Assembly: GCA_030998225.1 (NCBI GenBank)
Contig: JAPYXD010000744.1
Span: 1,240,001 to 1,304,000, forward strand
DNA from: Diplolepis rosae
Taxonomy: Eukaryota; Arthropoda; Insecta; Hymenoptera; Diplolepididae
Length of the DNA stretch: 64,000 nt
Reading direction: 5' to 3'
Shown: piece by piece, positions 23,491 through 34,804 of the stretch
How the letters are laid out: each line of letters starts with the position of its first letter
Position numbering within the stretch: position 1 is the first letter of the stretch
Made by a program: the position numbers and the translations under genes
Notes under the pieces: model-generated
Told to the model about the DNA's origin: nothing
The model's input: the letters and a program-made list of their open reading frames with translations, nothing else
Database searches by the model: none

Positions 23491-26400
23491 ATGCAAGGCT
23501 ATTTACAAAGGACCTTTGAAGTTCCGAGGGAGGAGGAGACAATTGTCGTGGATCTGGTTCCACCACAATATCAACTCAGTCCACCTCATAGTCCACAAAA
23601 TAATTCATCCATTAAATCTGATAAAGGTTAGTTTCATTCGCCAGATCGACAATTCTTTTTAAATATCAATCATTATTCCTCTCATAGTCTACAATTTTCA
23701 TTGGCTAAATATTTGTTCCTCAAATATATCTTCTAATTTTTTCACAATTAACTCAATTTTCCATTTTCTGTTTACGGATATCTTGAAATATTTTTTATTT
23801 TTCACCTTATTCTATATTTGAAATGTTCAAGGCACTTAAATAGTAGTTGAGAAATATCTTGATGATTCACTGGGGTTCGTTGGAAGAGTTAGAATCGATA
23901 ACATTGATAGAACCTAATCCAATTCGAAATCCATAGGAATTATTAATCCTATTATCGTAAGAAAACTTGTTTCTATTAAGCAGTACTGGTACTCTGCTTT
24001 AGCCCTTTATTTGACACTAATTCCAATTTTGTTGGTTCAAAACAATAATCTAGTAGTTATACCTAGCCAAATGGGCGTCGAGTGTAGGAGATTACTCGGA
24101 GCTTTGTTTGTACACAGGTTTACAAGTTAAACTTTTCGAGATACGATAATTAGTCGTGGGGATAATCCAATTGATTCTCTGTTGTACATCGGAACGATGT
24201 ACATTAGAAATTTGAATACCCCCGGGTTCCAGCCTCGACGACCATAAACGCAACACTCCCAAAGATTTGTACCTTCTCTCTAATCCTTCCAAGAATAAGA
24301 GGAATTCTTACGTCCTTTCCCAACTCTGCCTGAAGTTTATTGCGGTAATTATTTTACAACCCGATTCCTTGGAACGCAAGGATTTTTATTGCAGGGATAT
24401 TTGAAAACTGGTGTGTTGAATATCTTTTCATGCCACTTTTACCCCCTCGCTCGTATACCTTTACGGAAATTAACGGTTTAACAAGCTTTAATCTATTATC
24501 TATTTTCTACACATCTAGCCTAATTATTTTCCTTTAACAGTTTTATTGCCTAGCAAAGTTCTTCTTTTCCTTGGGGAAAGTTAAAAATTGTCTTCGCAGC
24601 ACATCAAAGAAATTATATAAACCACATAATTTTTATATGGAGACACCGACATTGTCGTTAAGTGCCCGAGAACACCTCATCTTACAGATGTTTCTAAAGA
24701 TCAGCTCTGTAGGGAGTCTTGAGTCTCTGGACCACCTACTTCTCTTCGCTGGTCATCTTCTTTTTCAGACATGTCCAGACTCAAAAGAAACCGCCCGCAC
24801 TATTTTCGTTTGCATCCGGACATTTTCTAATTGTGTGCCGTCGGCCGCTTATCGGAACTTTACTTTCTAGTTTTTCCCTGAAGTTTAGTTTCTACTCTTC
24901 CTGAAAGCGCTCAAGGTTAATGATTCAAGCTCTCTGACGAACCCAAGTAGCCAAAACAATAATTGTTCGAGAAATAATTAAGTGAGCCTTTGAAATGACT
25001 AGGGTTGAATTAAACATTGTGTTGGATAATTTTAATTTTTAACAAATATTGTTCTTTATAGATACATCTGCCAATCAGGAGCAAAAGCAACAACAGCATA
25101 TCCCTTCAATGGATCCCAATATCCGAAGGTACAGAACTGCATTTACTAGAGAACAGTTGAACCGTTTGGAAAAGGAGTTTAATAGAGAAAATTACGTGAG
25201 CAGACCCAGAAGATGCGAGTTGGCTGCTCAGCTGCAGCTTCCAGAATCCACTATCAAGGTAATTATCACCATGCAAATTGAAAAATAACTACTGATGTTG
25301 ATTTGTATTAAAATTTGGCAAACAATCTTGAAGGACGTAATAATTATGCGAATATAAAAGATGTGCATTAACGCTTCTCTGAATGCGTAATCAACTTATT
25401 TAAGACCACATTACAAGATTGAGAACTATTAAAATTGAATACATTATTGTACGACTAAAAAAAAACGCCGCCCACTCAGAATTTCTAACACTCAGATTTC
25501 TTACGTCAGAGGCTTAATGAATGCAATTAGATGTTTTTTTTCCGTTCGGTCTTTCAGAGCAGAAGAACTTGTTGCGCGAGCTGCCATATTTGGTCAGCGA
25601 TTTTAGCTTCAAAAGAGCTGTTGTGGTATTCTTTTTCTTTTTATTGAACAAGCAAATAGCCGATCACTAAAAACAAACATGAGTAAGCCTAGAAGCTAGT
25701 TGATCCGTTTCCAGGCTTACTCTGGCCAAATCTTGATTCTTTTCGATATTCTTGATTACCTACTGCCTATACGCATTCAGTTGATTCGTTAGACCCTTGG
25801 AGGTGCTAAGCGCATTGATTAGCAGCATTTCTACTCTGACTATAGAATTCTCCCGATCCATTAGCATATATTCTCATATTAACATGAGAAGCGAGTTTGC
25901 CTAATTTCTTACAAATCAGTTCTTATAGAAAAGTTCCAATATAATGTTTGAAATTCCTCGGTTAAATTCAAAATAATATTCTTAAACAAAAAGTTTTTGA
26001 TTCCAGGTCTGGTTCCAAAACCGTCGCATGAAAGATAAACGCCAGAAAATGGCAATGGCATGGCCCTACCCAATGCCCTACGGAGATCCAAATTTCACAG
26101 TAGCAGCTTTGGCAGCGATTGCTGCTGTTAATTCAAGCGCGCTTCCGTCGCCTTATCATCCAGGAGTAGGAATGCCACCAGGTGCTTTAGCTGGAGGTTA
26201 TCCCGGTTTAGCTGCCTACTACGGAACTCGTTACTCTCCCTATGGAGGATCTGCGCCGACCTCAAACGCAGCATCCTTGTCTAGGCCACACCTCCAAACA
26301 CCAAGTTATCATCACCCACATCTTCTACAATCCCACCACGATCTTTCACCTCTTCATGTCGCAGGTTTAGGCGTGTCAAATGTTGGAAACACACCGTACA

Positions 26401-26756
26401 TGAGCCCGCCGATATCTGCAAACAATAATCCTACCTACAGGTCGAACTTGATGCCCGAGATGAGCAGCCCAGTTCATTCAGATACATCTAGTGATTGCGA
26501 GTGCACGGGATCCATACATCAGCACAATTCTTGTCACATTATTAACTCGCAAGGCAAGACCTCGCCACCACTAAAACCTGTCGCAATTCCCAGCCTACCA
26601 ACTCAAATCCAAACGGTACACATCTCTTATGAGACTAAATCGATGGCCAATTATGGAATAGGCCTTTCAACTTCTCCAACTTTGCCAAAAAATACGAAAG
26701 TCGAGCCACCCAAACTCTTCCAGCCGTATAAAAATGACATTACGGAGACAGCGTAA
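23491..26756 (+). CDS. eve: Even-skipped homeodomain transcription factor
   Basis: Exons 23491-23626, 25062-25258 and 26007-26756, GT-AG introns of 1435 and 748 bp, phases 1 and 0; 360 residues. The homeodomain spans about residues 66-125 with [30 protein letters not shown] and helix 3 VWFQNRRMK (Trp48, Gln50, Asn51, Arg53). The second intron splits it between homeodomain positions 46 and 47. The N-terminus ([19 protein letters not shown]) and the C-terminal LFQPY motif (Groucho-type contact in Eve) support orthology. An Ala-rich stretch (AALAAIAAV) follows the homeodomain. Known role: nuclear pair-rule segmentation and neural repressor. Start: only ATG upstream in frame; the reading frame before it lacks another ATG. 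No neighbouring host gene is visible. Confidence 0.96.
23627..25061 (+). other. eve intron 1
   Basis: 1435 bp, GTTAGT...TTTATAG. No mobile-element ends were seen in it. Open frames at 24092-24292 (-) and 24571-24904 (+) show no motif. Could hold regulatory sites, none identified. Confidence 0.85.
25259..26006 (+). other. eve intron 2 (within the homeobox)
   Basis: 748 bp, GTAATT...TTCCAG, phase 0, between the codons for homeodomain residues 46 and 47. Contains no recognisable repeat. Confidence 0.9.
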
Positions 26757-27860
26757 GATGCGCTTTCAATTGAGTTGCGCTTCTATTTTAAGTCCACGGA
26801 AGAAATAGTTGGAGAAACTTTACTCCACTTTTAGCAATGTTGGAACATATGAACAAGTTGGAGATTATTTAATATTATTATCAAATATTCTCTGTGAAAA
26901 GAGGCACGCTTTGACTGCTGGGTATCGACTGAAATTTTTTGGAAAAAGACTGTGCTAGGATTTGAGCCCGGGACTTTCGATGCGATCGAAGCAGAGAATA
27001 TTATTTAAATTGAAATTTAATTTGCATAATGCGATATAAGAGGACACCTATCTGATACGCGATTAATAAACTTCCAATAATGTAGGCAGTGGCAAAAATT
27101 TCAAACCACCACCTAATTTGAATATTATATAATTTTCTACTTGCCCATATGTCTCGGCTTTGCTTAAAAGTTGAGTAAAGGTTCTCGAATTATTTCTCTC
27201 CGTGTGTAATTAGTTGTAGCCAGAGAAATAGATTGGGAGAGTCTAAAACTAAAGCATTTTTTTTCTCAATGACAATTTTTTTCCAGTGAAGGTTTAATAG
27301 TTTTACCAAGTCTACATTGTATGTATGATAATTTTGAAAAGAATTATTTTTATAATTTATCGGTGAAAGATAGAATTTGTGGTACTCCTTCATTGAAAGA
27401 AAAAACTCTCCCCGATTTAACATTTTCTCTGGGTGGTCTTTCCTCGAAGGAATTTACATAACTGAACAATTTTAAATTTATTTTCGGTAGATCTGAAAAT
27501 TGTAAATAATGAAATTTATCGAATCACTGCCACAACGATACGTCTCCAGCGCGATTGCTTTGTTTGCAGGTATTCTAAGTTGTAAATATTTTAGTAAAGG
27601 TACCTGTAAACCAACGAAATTTTTACGTAGAGTAATAAACCATCAATGTGTGTATGTTTGTTTGTGCTTAAGGTATATTGCTAATAATGTAAAGGTAGAA
27701 TAAGTAATTTATTAAATTTGCGAATATATAATCGATAGTCCAGGTGATTTTTGTTTTAAAAAATCAGAAATGTCACTGTTACTACGAGTAAAACAGATAT
27801 TAATTGAATAAGTGTTGTACATGTGTCTATACAGATAAATATAAGCAGAGAATAAATACA
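26757..27860 (+). other. eve 3' region
   Basis: Probable 3' UTR and downstream DNA. AATAAA occurs at 27065-27070 (within a repeat fragment) and 27851-27856; either could direct cleavage. 'ggatttgagcccgggac' near 26958 resembles a reversed Pol III B box, perhaps a SINE remnant. The frames at 27190-27423 and 27509-27703 are unsupported. Confidence 0.4.
27030..27115. repeat. Fold-back MITE fragment in eve 3' region
   Basis: 'gaggacacctatctgatacg', 'cgcgattaataaacttcc' and 'aatgtaggcagtggcaaaaa' match the fold-back and its flank at 40455-40575. Confidence 0.55.
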
Positions 27861-28739
27861 CAATATTAATAATATGCCGCTTTTATTTTTTCACATCCTC
27901 GCACAATATTTCATATACAGTTCAGCTTCAGAAATTACTTTTAAATTATCTATTTTCTTTACATTTAAAATATTTTCCGAGTAAATTTTCGTTTTTCAAA
28001 AAAAATCTTAAGTTAAATGTCCTAGTAATCGGAACACAAATAATTTTACATTTTATTGGATTATCATTGATTTTGACACTTTTTTATAATCCATGATACT
28101 AAGTTGTACTATCAATTGTATTGTATTTTAATTAGAATTGTTATATGGGAAGATATTAAATTTGTGTGAAATTTGACATCCTATTTTTTATTAAATGTCT
28201 ATATTTTGGAGTTTTCGAAAATATTCCTCGACTAAAATATACAATATGCAAAATGAAAAATAGCTTTTGTTTTATTATTTTTTATTAAGTCTAGAAATGG
28301 AAAATTTAAGTTTATTCGAAAATGACAATAGGTAGCGGAAATGTTCTAAGAATAATTCTTGTAGAACTATTCTCGGTAAAAGACTTTAATGCTTTGTTTT
28401 CTTTTTCTGTAATGTCATTTCCTGAGAAAGCAAACATTTTAGTTATTCTTCCTGATCTTTTTTTTTGGGAAAGTTTGATTGGCGTCTAAAATATTATAAA
28501 ATTAACTTGAGTTATAGTATTAAGTCACGAGAAATAAACTTGAAGGTCCGCGAAGATCGCGAGACTGAGCTCCAAGCGCGGCGACCGCAATGTGCACCTT
28601 GCGAGCTGCACGCGATGAAAACGCGCCCGCTGCCACAAATAAAATCGAATGGATTTTTCATTAAAAAATTTTTTTTTATAAGAAGTTATTTTTTATTTCA
28701 CTTCTTGTTTGAAAACTGAAATTATTCATTTATTGAAAA
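27861..28739. other. Unassigned DNA
   Basis: AT-rich, with one GC-rich patch at 28545-28635 ('ccgcgaagatcgcgagactg', 'gcgagctgcacgcgatg'). No coding or RNA feature could be supported. Confidence 0.35.
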
Positions 28740-29065
28740 ATTTTCACCAACTATTCTAGATCAGTTTTCATTCAACAAAATATTTGGATGGATCAAACAA
28801 AGTTTTTATTGATTTAGCCAAAAAAATGGTCATATTTTGGTTAAAAAAACTATATATCTTGATTGCTTTGACAACAGATTTCCATTTACTTGATACAATT
28901 CTTTCGTTCATATCAGAAAATTTGACTAAAGCAAACAAATTATTATTATTATTATTTGAATATTATGGTGTACTTTTTGTTTTTCACATAGATGCTCCAT
29001 AACAAATTAATTGATTTATTCATTAATTTCCTTAAATCAACAAATTATTTTCAACTGCGTAAAGG
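28740..29065. repeat. Palindromic-word array
   Basis: 'cattcaacaaaatatttgg', 'gatttagccaaaaaaatgg', 'gactaaagcaaacaaatta' and 'caacaaattattttcaactg'. Ends weak. Confidence 0.5.
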
Positions 29066-29130
29066 GGCATTCAGAAAATATATTTCTATAAAAATTTCAT
29101 GATGAAAATTTAGAAATTATTTAAAATCTT

Positions 29131-30370
29131 TTGATGTTGAATAGTTATCCTAAAAATTTCATAAACAAACATATCAAAAACAGGATTTTCCAATTAAAAA
29201 ATAAAGATAGAAATTCCTTTTTCATTCCGACGAATAATGAAAGAGAAATAGACTATAAGCGTGTAATTTCTATTCCTTATTATGGAAATTTATCTTGTAA
29301 AATTAAAAGACAACTGAAAGAATACAACATAACCACTGTTTCCAGAAACATTTCAAAATTAGATAAATACATAAAATTAGGGAAAGACCCTTTGAATAAA
29401 TCTGAAATTTCAAATGCAGTTTATCAAATTCCATGCTTGGATTGCACTGAGAAAACTGGAGTGTCAAACTTTGAGTGTCAAAATGTAGATAGTCAGTCTG
29501 AACTTCTAGATAGTACAACACTCTTTCCGAAATTTTTTCTTTTTGGTCAGGGAGACACTCATTTGATATTCTGCTTAACTGTTACCAGTGTCAGAATCAC
29601 TATAAAGAGTGTCGATTGGCGAAATACGCGCCAAAATTGTAAAGTCACGTGGGTTCGCCTATTTTTCCTCCAATATCACCAGCGTGGACTCTAACCTCAT
29701 TGCCGGTTTCGCGTCCTTTACGTGTTAAAGTGTCACGAGGGTTATTTTTGCCAACTAATTGACGAGTACCTATTTCACTTGCTATAATAACATAATAATT
29801 GTGAAAGCTTAAATGTAATAGTTTTGAGGTTAGCCATAGAGGTAGATTATAGTATATTTTTCATTCTTCGATAATCTATTTTTCTCTCTGCGATGATCAA
29901 CTTTTCCCTCTAAAGTATTCGAGTTGACCATCTTATTTTGACAATTCACAGGTAATAAGTTACACTATTAGAAGGCTGTCCTATAGTTTAACCTCAAATA
30001 TAGTCTGCTTCACCCTCCAAATGTTTAGGTTGACACTCCAGTTTTCTCAGTGTGTTCAAAAACCTATGTAGGTCAAACGGGAAGAATGCTTTTTGTCAGA
30101 TGTGATGAACACAAAAAAAACATTAATTTAAATGAAAAATATCACAATGTTGTTACAAAACATAGAATAAACAATAAGAATGATACAGGTTCTCAACATA
30201 ATTTTGATTGGGACAATGTTGAAATTTTACATAAAGAAACAAATTATTTCAAAAGAATGATTGCAGAAATGTTTTACATAAAAAAGGAAGGAAATAATAG
30301 CATTAATTTGATGTCTGACTTAAAAGATTACAATGCTTCTTATGATATTATTTTAGATCACCTCGCATAA
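29131..30370 (+). pseudogene. Penelope-like retroelement C-terminus with GIY-YIG endonuclease, interrupted
   Basis: Only the C-terminal part remains: 29131-29444 and 30053-30370. The first part has SIPYYGNLSCKIKRQLKEY and a linker ending in a Cys pair (PCLDC), typical before the endonuclease. The second begins SKTYVGQTGR with R and EHKK following, a GIY-YIG-type nuclease (the Y-V-G variant), and ends at a TAA. The two parts are in register once the 608-bp insertion and one TG are removed. Reverse transcriptase sequence upstream is absent (in-frame stop at 29122-29124), so the element is 5'-truncated. Known role of the family: target-site cleavage and reverse transcription of retroelement RNA. 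Inactive here. Confidence 0.85.
29445..30052. mobile_element. 608-bp CACTGAG-ended element inside the Penelope-like frame
   Basis: CACTGAGAAAACTGGAGTG...CACTCCAGTTTTCTCAGTG, flanked by TG (29443-29444, 30053-30054). The reading frame of the interrupted retroelement shows TG is the duplicated target. The middle lacks an open frame. Its ends match those of the TA- and TT-flanked elements. Confidence 0.88.
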
Positions 30371-30438
30371 ATTTAATTTTTAAATATATTAATTAACCTT
30401 ATAATTTGATTCCATATTTTGCATAGTTTGCATAGTTT

Positions 30439-30612
30439 GCATTGGCTTTAGAGTCCATAAATAAATATCAGTGATATTTATTAAAATGAAACGTCTGATT
30501 AAATAGACTTCTTGATTTATGGACCCTAAAGCCAATGCAAACGTTCCAAGTTTTATAAATTAGATATAATATTCATATTGTGGAGTTGCATTGGCCCTTA
30601 ATTAATAACACA
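30439..30612. repeat. Terminal-repeat remnant of the Penelope-like element
   Basis: Inverted arms 'gcattggctttagagtcc' and 'ggaccctaaagccaatgc' (30439-30538) match the arms of the 32713-33172 fold-back. 'gaaacgtctgatta' is a hammerhead leftover without stem II. 'aatattcatattgtgg' and 'cccttaattaat' (30571-30605) match the end of the same fold-back in reverse. Confidence 0.72.
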
Positions 30613-31944
30613 GGTCTGCAAGGTTTTGTTGTTGAAAAGCTATGGGTCGTTTCCGGAGTAATTTTTGACGTAGAATCCGAACCCGGAATCAGAATCAGCT
30701 TATCACGTCAGGATTTTGAGATATTTGAGGTTATGTGCTCGAAAAATGGGGTTTTTCGCTGGATTTGAGGTTATGTACAGGTCGCAAGAAATTTTTTTGG
30801 TTTTTTTCTCAAATGTCATCATTTAGCACTACTCTTTTCCTTAAAAATGAGCTATTTAACAGTCGCGAGCGATTTTTTTCACAAAGATATGGCCATATCA
30901 AGTTTTGACATTTATCCGAACAACCTTATGAGCATTCACATTGACTCTTTGGTGCCTACCATTTTTCATTCGAAAATTTATCTTGAAAATTTGTGCCTGC
31001 GGGTTTTGATGGTCTGTGAATAAGAATTTACAGTCAGAAAATTGAAATTTCCATTTCTCAGATGGCGGATTCAAAATGGCGTATCGAAATTTACGAAATT
31101 ATACGATTTTGCTCTCAAAATGAAATGAATGAAATGAATAACTATACCGTTTAAAGCCTATTAGAGTCTAAAGACATCCGTTAATGCCCTTTATCATATT
31201 TCAAAACTTCAGACAAAAATATTGATCATTGTAAAAAAAATTGGGGGAAAACTAAAATACTTTTCTTTAGTAGTTATTTGACCCACTTGAAACATGCCTT
31301 TAAAAAGTTTTATTTCTTAGGGTTCTTGTTATCAAGGATGCACACCTGAGTCTCAATACTGGGATTTTTATTCGATTTACAAAATCGTTTATAATCCTCT
31401 CATCCAGGGACTAGAACTATTTACAATTTCAACCCTCATGGGCCTGAACATGAACCCTATGTAATTGTATGCGAACATTTACTAGTGATACACACTCGCT
31501 ATCAATCTGAGAAGAGATATGTGCAGATAAAGAATGCACACAAGAGAAGGAAGCGTTGGGACAAAGACAGAGATGAAAAGGGAGGTGGAGGATGATCGGA
31601 TGAGCCAAGGGCGATTTTGTAAGGGCTGTGAACACATGGGGCGCATTAAGTAGATGTAAATAGCTTGACTGCGTGACAGCAGATTTTGGCTACCGGTAAC
31701 TTTATGTAGAGCAATTAACTCTCTGCGCGAACAAGCTAGAGGGGTCGACAGGCCTCAAAAGGAACAAGATAATTCCATATGAAAATACTGACTTAACCAC
31801 CTCTATTGAGGTTTATCTTTTTGGCGCATGCTGTTAAATAGTCGAGGTACCCAAATAGGATTTTGTCAAAATTTTTTAAATTGATAAAATGACGGTCTTT
31901 TCCCCGAAAATCGATTGTTTTAATGCATTTTTTTATGATATTAT
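30613..31944. other. Unassigned DNA
   Basis: No gene supported. A 68-residue frame at 31429-31635 (-) and one at 30580-30768 (+) have no domain. Confidence 0.35.
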
Positions 31945-32005
31945 GAACAGTAAAAAAAGTATATATAGGATATTTGTCACATAGTTGAATATCCATTTTT
32001 CTCCG
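31945..32005. mobile_element. End fragment of the CACGGAG/TATCTAGATATT family
   Basis: 'aggatatttgtcacatagttg' then 'aatatccatttttctccgta' equals the right end of the 5045-5288 element. The left part is missing. Confidence 0.65.
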
Positions 32006-32781
32006 TAAACTTAAGTTACGAAAGGAACCTTTTCATGGATGGTTGGATTTCAGTCCTTAATAGAGTTTTCACAATCTATTAGATTTTTTTAATTTTCATC
32101 ATAAATGAGAAAGTATTAGTTTTATGTGAAAAATGACTTTTGAAATTTTCATCAGATCTTTACGTTTTGAGACCCTCTGAGTCAGAAAAAATGGTTTTTA
32201 CGAAAATGTCTGTCTGTCTGTAATTGCAGTAGAGGTCGTGTGCGGCATAGCTCTCAATAGAATTATCGGATTGGATTGAGCTTTGGCATAATTTATCGGA
32301 GCCGAAAAAGTAAGAACAAGTTCGTTAACCAGCCACATCCGCCCAAAATTGTCAAAATAGGAGCATTTTTTGTGTTTTTGAGAAAAACTTTATGAAAAAA
32401 TCAAAAATTTCAATACTGGTTTCTGACAGTGCTCATAAATCTCTACTAATTATCACAAAATCATTTTTCGACTTAACTAATATTAGGAAAGTTACAGTAT
32501 GTTAAAACTTGAAAAAAAGTAAATATCTAAATTCCATTTCCCATTTAAATTATACGAGATACAAAAAAAACATTATGATATATAATTAATAATTCTTCAA
32601 CACAAAAAGATCTAAAAATTTGAACTGCAACATTTTATCATAAAATGTATATTTTCTTTGTAATTTAAAAAAATACTATTGAATATTGAAAATTCATTTT
32701 TTTAAACATAATTGAAGATATATGTTGATGTTGGTAATTGGCTTTAGGGTCCAAGGTTGATAAAAACTCAGAGTTTTACAT

Positions 32782-32823
32782 AATCAGACGTTTCGGCTCT
32801 GATCGGAGCCCTCATCAGTGATT
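32782..32823 (-). ncRNA. Hammerhead ribozyme motif (minus copy)
   Basis: Same sequence as the + copy at 33022-33063: stem I AATCA/TGATT, CTGATGA core, stem II closed by GG/CC and CTC/GAG with one bulged G, GAAAC, cleavage triplet GTC. No independent stem III; the palindromic ACGT would allow one only between two molecules. Confidence 0.75.
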
Positions 32824-33021
32824 TATTTAAATCTAAAATGCTTTCTGGTATCCAGTTTGTTAGGTTATGTGAATGAAATATTTACCTCAAAGTAATATCA
32901 AAATTTATTTACCTACATGTAAAAACATAATGATAATTACTTGTTAAATTTTTACAAAAAATTTTTTATACAAGATATCCTATGTTAGCAAAACCTTTTT
33001 CTGTATTTTTAGATTTAAATA

Positions 33022-33063
33022 AATCACTGATGAGGGCTCCGATCAGAGCCGAAACGTCTGATT
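33022..33063 (+). ncRNA. Hammerhead ribozyme motif (plus copy)
   Basis: Stem I AATCA (33022-33026) with TGATT (33059-33063); core CTGATGA (33027-33033); stem II arms around loop CGATCA with a single bulged G; GAAAC (33051-33055); cleavage triplet GTC (33056-33058). Stem III is reduced to ACGT, as in minimal forms thought to act as dimers. Family knowledge: such motifs occur in Penelope-like terminal repeats. Activity is not shown. Confidence 0.78.
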
Positions 33064-33626
33064 ATGTAAAACTCTGAGTTTTTATCAACCTTGGACCCTA
33101 AAGCCAATTACCAACATCAACATATATCTTCAATTATTAATTAAGGGTTAATGTAAGTCCAGAATATGAATATTTTAAACATAATATATGTAAAATACGA
33201 AAAAACGTAGGATTGAAAAATTGTTCGCTTCAATAAGGTCTATAAATTTTGTTTGATAGAGTTTTTGACAAGATGTATATTTTATGTTTTGATTTTAAAA
33301 AACACTATTGGAAATCAAGAGTCCCATTTTTTATTCAAAATATATTAGATACAAAATAAGCGTTGAAATAAAAAATTGTTTAATTAGATAAAGTCTATGA
33401 TTGTTTTTCTTTATTGAGATATTTGGAAAAAAATTAATTATTTTAATCATGTAATTTATTAGAAAGTTACAGAAATGTATACTGAAAATCGAGCGCGAAG
33501 CGCGAGTGTCATGATAAAAATGTGTTCCTTATGGCTGATAGAGCCTGATGTAAATTGAATTTCCTTTTTCATTTGAAATCAAAAACAATTTTAGTAACTT
33601 TGAGAAAATGTAACAGATCATAATTA

Positions 33627-33785
33627 AAACATTTGGGAAAAAAATTTTCTTAGTCTAACCAAAACATTTTGTTAATTCAACCAAGATCTTGGGGTACGTC
33701 AAAGAAATTTGGTCCGCCGTATAATTAGAAAATTCTTGGTTAATCCAACTTAATTTTGATTGGATTAAAAAAAAAAATTCTGAGT
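33627..33785. repeat. Palindromic-word array element
   Basis: 'gtctaaccaaaacattttg', 'ttcaaccaagatcttgg' and 'taatccaacttaattttgattgg', ending 'aaaattctgagtg'. A small member of the AACCAAA family. Confidence 0.6.
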
Positions 33786-33880
33786 GAATTCTAAGTCTCA
33801 ATTAATGGGTAATTGATTAACAAACTCAATCAGAGAACCTCATTGATACAACTAATATGTCTAATAATCTATTTTTTCTC

Positions 33881-34080
33881 TCCCCCCCCCCCCTCCATTT
33901 CCAAGTGAAAGGACGCAAATTCTACAACTTTTATTCACTTTCTATCTCTAAAATAAAGAGGGATAATGACAAATTATTTCAGCCTTTACCTTATCTATCC
34001 ACCTGTATCTCTCTTTATCTGTTGCCTCTATTTTCTACCTTTTTGTTACTGCACCTCTATCTTTTTTAACTTTTTTCCAA
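33881..34080. repeat. C run and pyrimidine-rich TATCTCT tract
   Basis: 'tccccccccccctcc' then repeated 'tatctctctttatctg', 'cctctattttctacc'. This is the complement in style of the purine tract at 35330-35745. The 70-residue frame here is low-complexity and not a gene. Confidence 0.6.
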
Positions 34081-34094
34081 TCCTTTTGTATATT

Positions 34095-34560
34095 TTTATG
34101 TGCCTCCGGCGCGGAAACTCGTTTTTCCGTTACAGCTGAGAGTAACGGAATGTTGTGTGTTCCGTTGCAGAGGAATATAATGTAAAAATTGAACTGCGCA
34201 TGCGAATATAGTCTTACAGCGAAGCAGAATCTTCTTCTTATTCTTCTTCGTACAGCGTTAGCACCCTACTGACAAAGCCTTGTACATTTGAACTGCGCAT
34301 GCTCTATTACAACAAGCTACTATTACACAAGATCGATAAAATCAGAATGGCTGGGACTAGTCGCGAAATATCAAGTGTAATGACTGGAGCCGCAAACAAC
34401 TACAATACTAGATTAGATTCGAGTGTACGCGTAAAAACTCGTATCCGCACCGAAGTCACATAAAATAGAATACGTGCCAATGCACACAATTCGGGAAATT
34501 ATGAGACTCGCGACAATGCTCGCAGGACTATCGCGCCTCGGCTTCGTCTCGGCTGTAATA
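34095..34560 (+). repeat. CpG-rich family, outer half, copy 1
   Basis: 'cgcggaaactcgtttttccg', 'gaactgcgcatgcgaatata', 'gggaaattatgagactcgcg' and 'ggactatcgcgcctcggc'. Inverted match at 49670-50225. No open frame. Confidence 0.65.
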
Positions 34561-34800
34561 TACTATACTATCACTTCTTTTTCGGCTCTACTTATCTTTT
34601 TCCTATCCTAGTCTACCCTTTTCTATCTCGTTTTCAATATACTAATTTTCCGAATTTTTTTCAATCTCTTCCATTCCGCCACACTCTCAATTTGTCAACT
34701 AAAAGCAAAGCTATGATTGACTGGGTTCTTTGAATTCGACCAATCGACCGGATTATGATAGGATTAAGTGGGAATTGAAAGAGATAGGAGCAAGAATATA
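34561..34800. other. Pyrimidine-rich spacer, unassigned
   Basis: 'tttttcctatcctagtctac' style sequence with no gene; it separates the two CpG-rich halves. Confidence 0.35.
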
Positions 34801-34804
34801 TTTT

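Larger units (their letters stand above)
32713..33172. mobile_element. Penelope-type fold-back with two hammerhead motifs
   Basis: 460 bp between 13-bp direct repeats TTTTAAACATAAT (32700-32712, 33173-33185). Starts 'tgaagatatatgttgatg', ends 'gtccagaatatgaata'. It consists of two inverted copies of a ~115-bp terminal-repeat segment around a ~180-bp spacer. The link to Penelope-like elements rests on the shared arms beside the GIY-YIG frame at 30439-30612 and on the ribozyme, a known feature of such terminal repeats. No coding sequence. Confidence 0.82.
32010..33560 (-). repeat. Dispersed hairpin-family repeat, copy 4, interrupted
   Basis: Inverted relative to copies 1-3. It ends at 'cgagcgcgaagcgcgagtg' and 'ttccttatggctgatagagc'. 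Includes a longer far end ('gtctgtctgtctg', 'ccagccacatccgcccaaaa') shared with 40990-41355. The Penelope-type fold-back is inserted in it. Confidence 0.75.

Noticed and set aside
24571..24904. 99- and 61-residue frames in eve intron 1
   Set aside because: Within an intron, no known domain, and eve splicing around them is well supported.
33018..33066. Plain terminator or hairpin in place of a hammerhead
   Set aside because: A simple hairpin would not explain the conserved unpaired CTGATGA and GAAAC or the stem I pair flanking them, nor the covarying copy at 53431.
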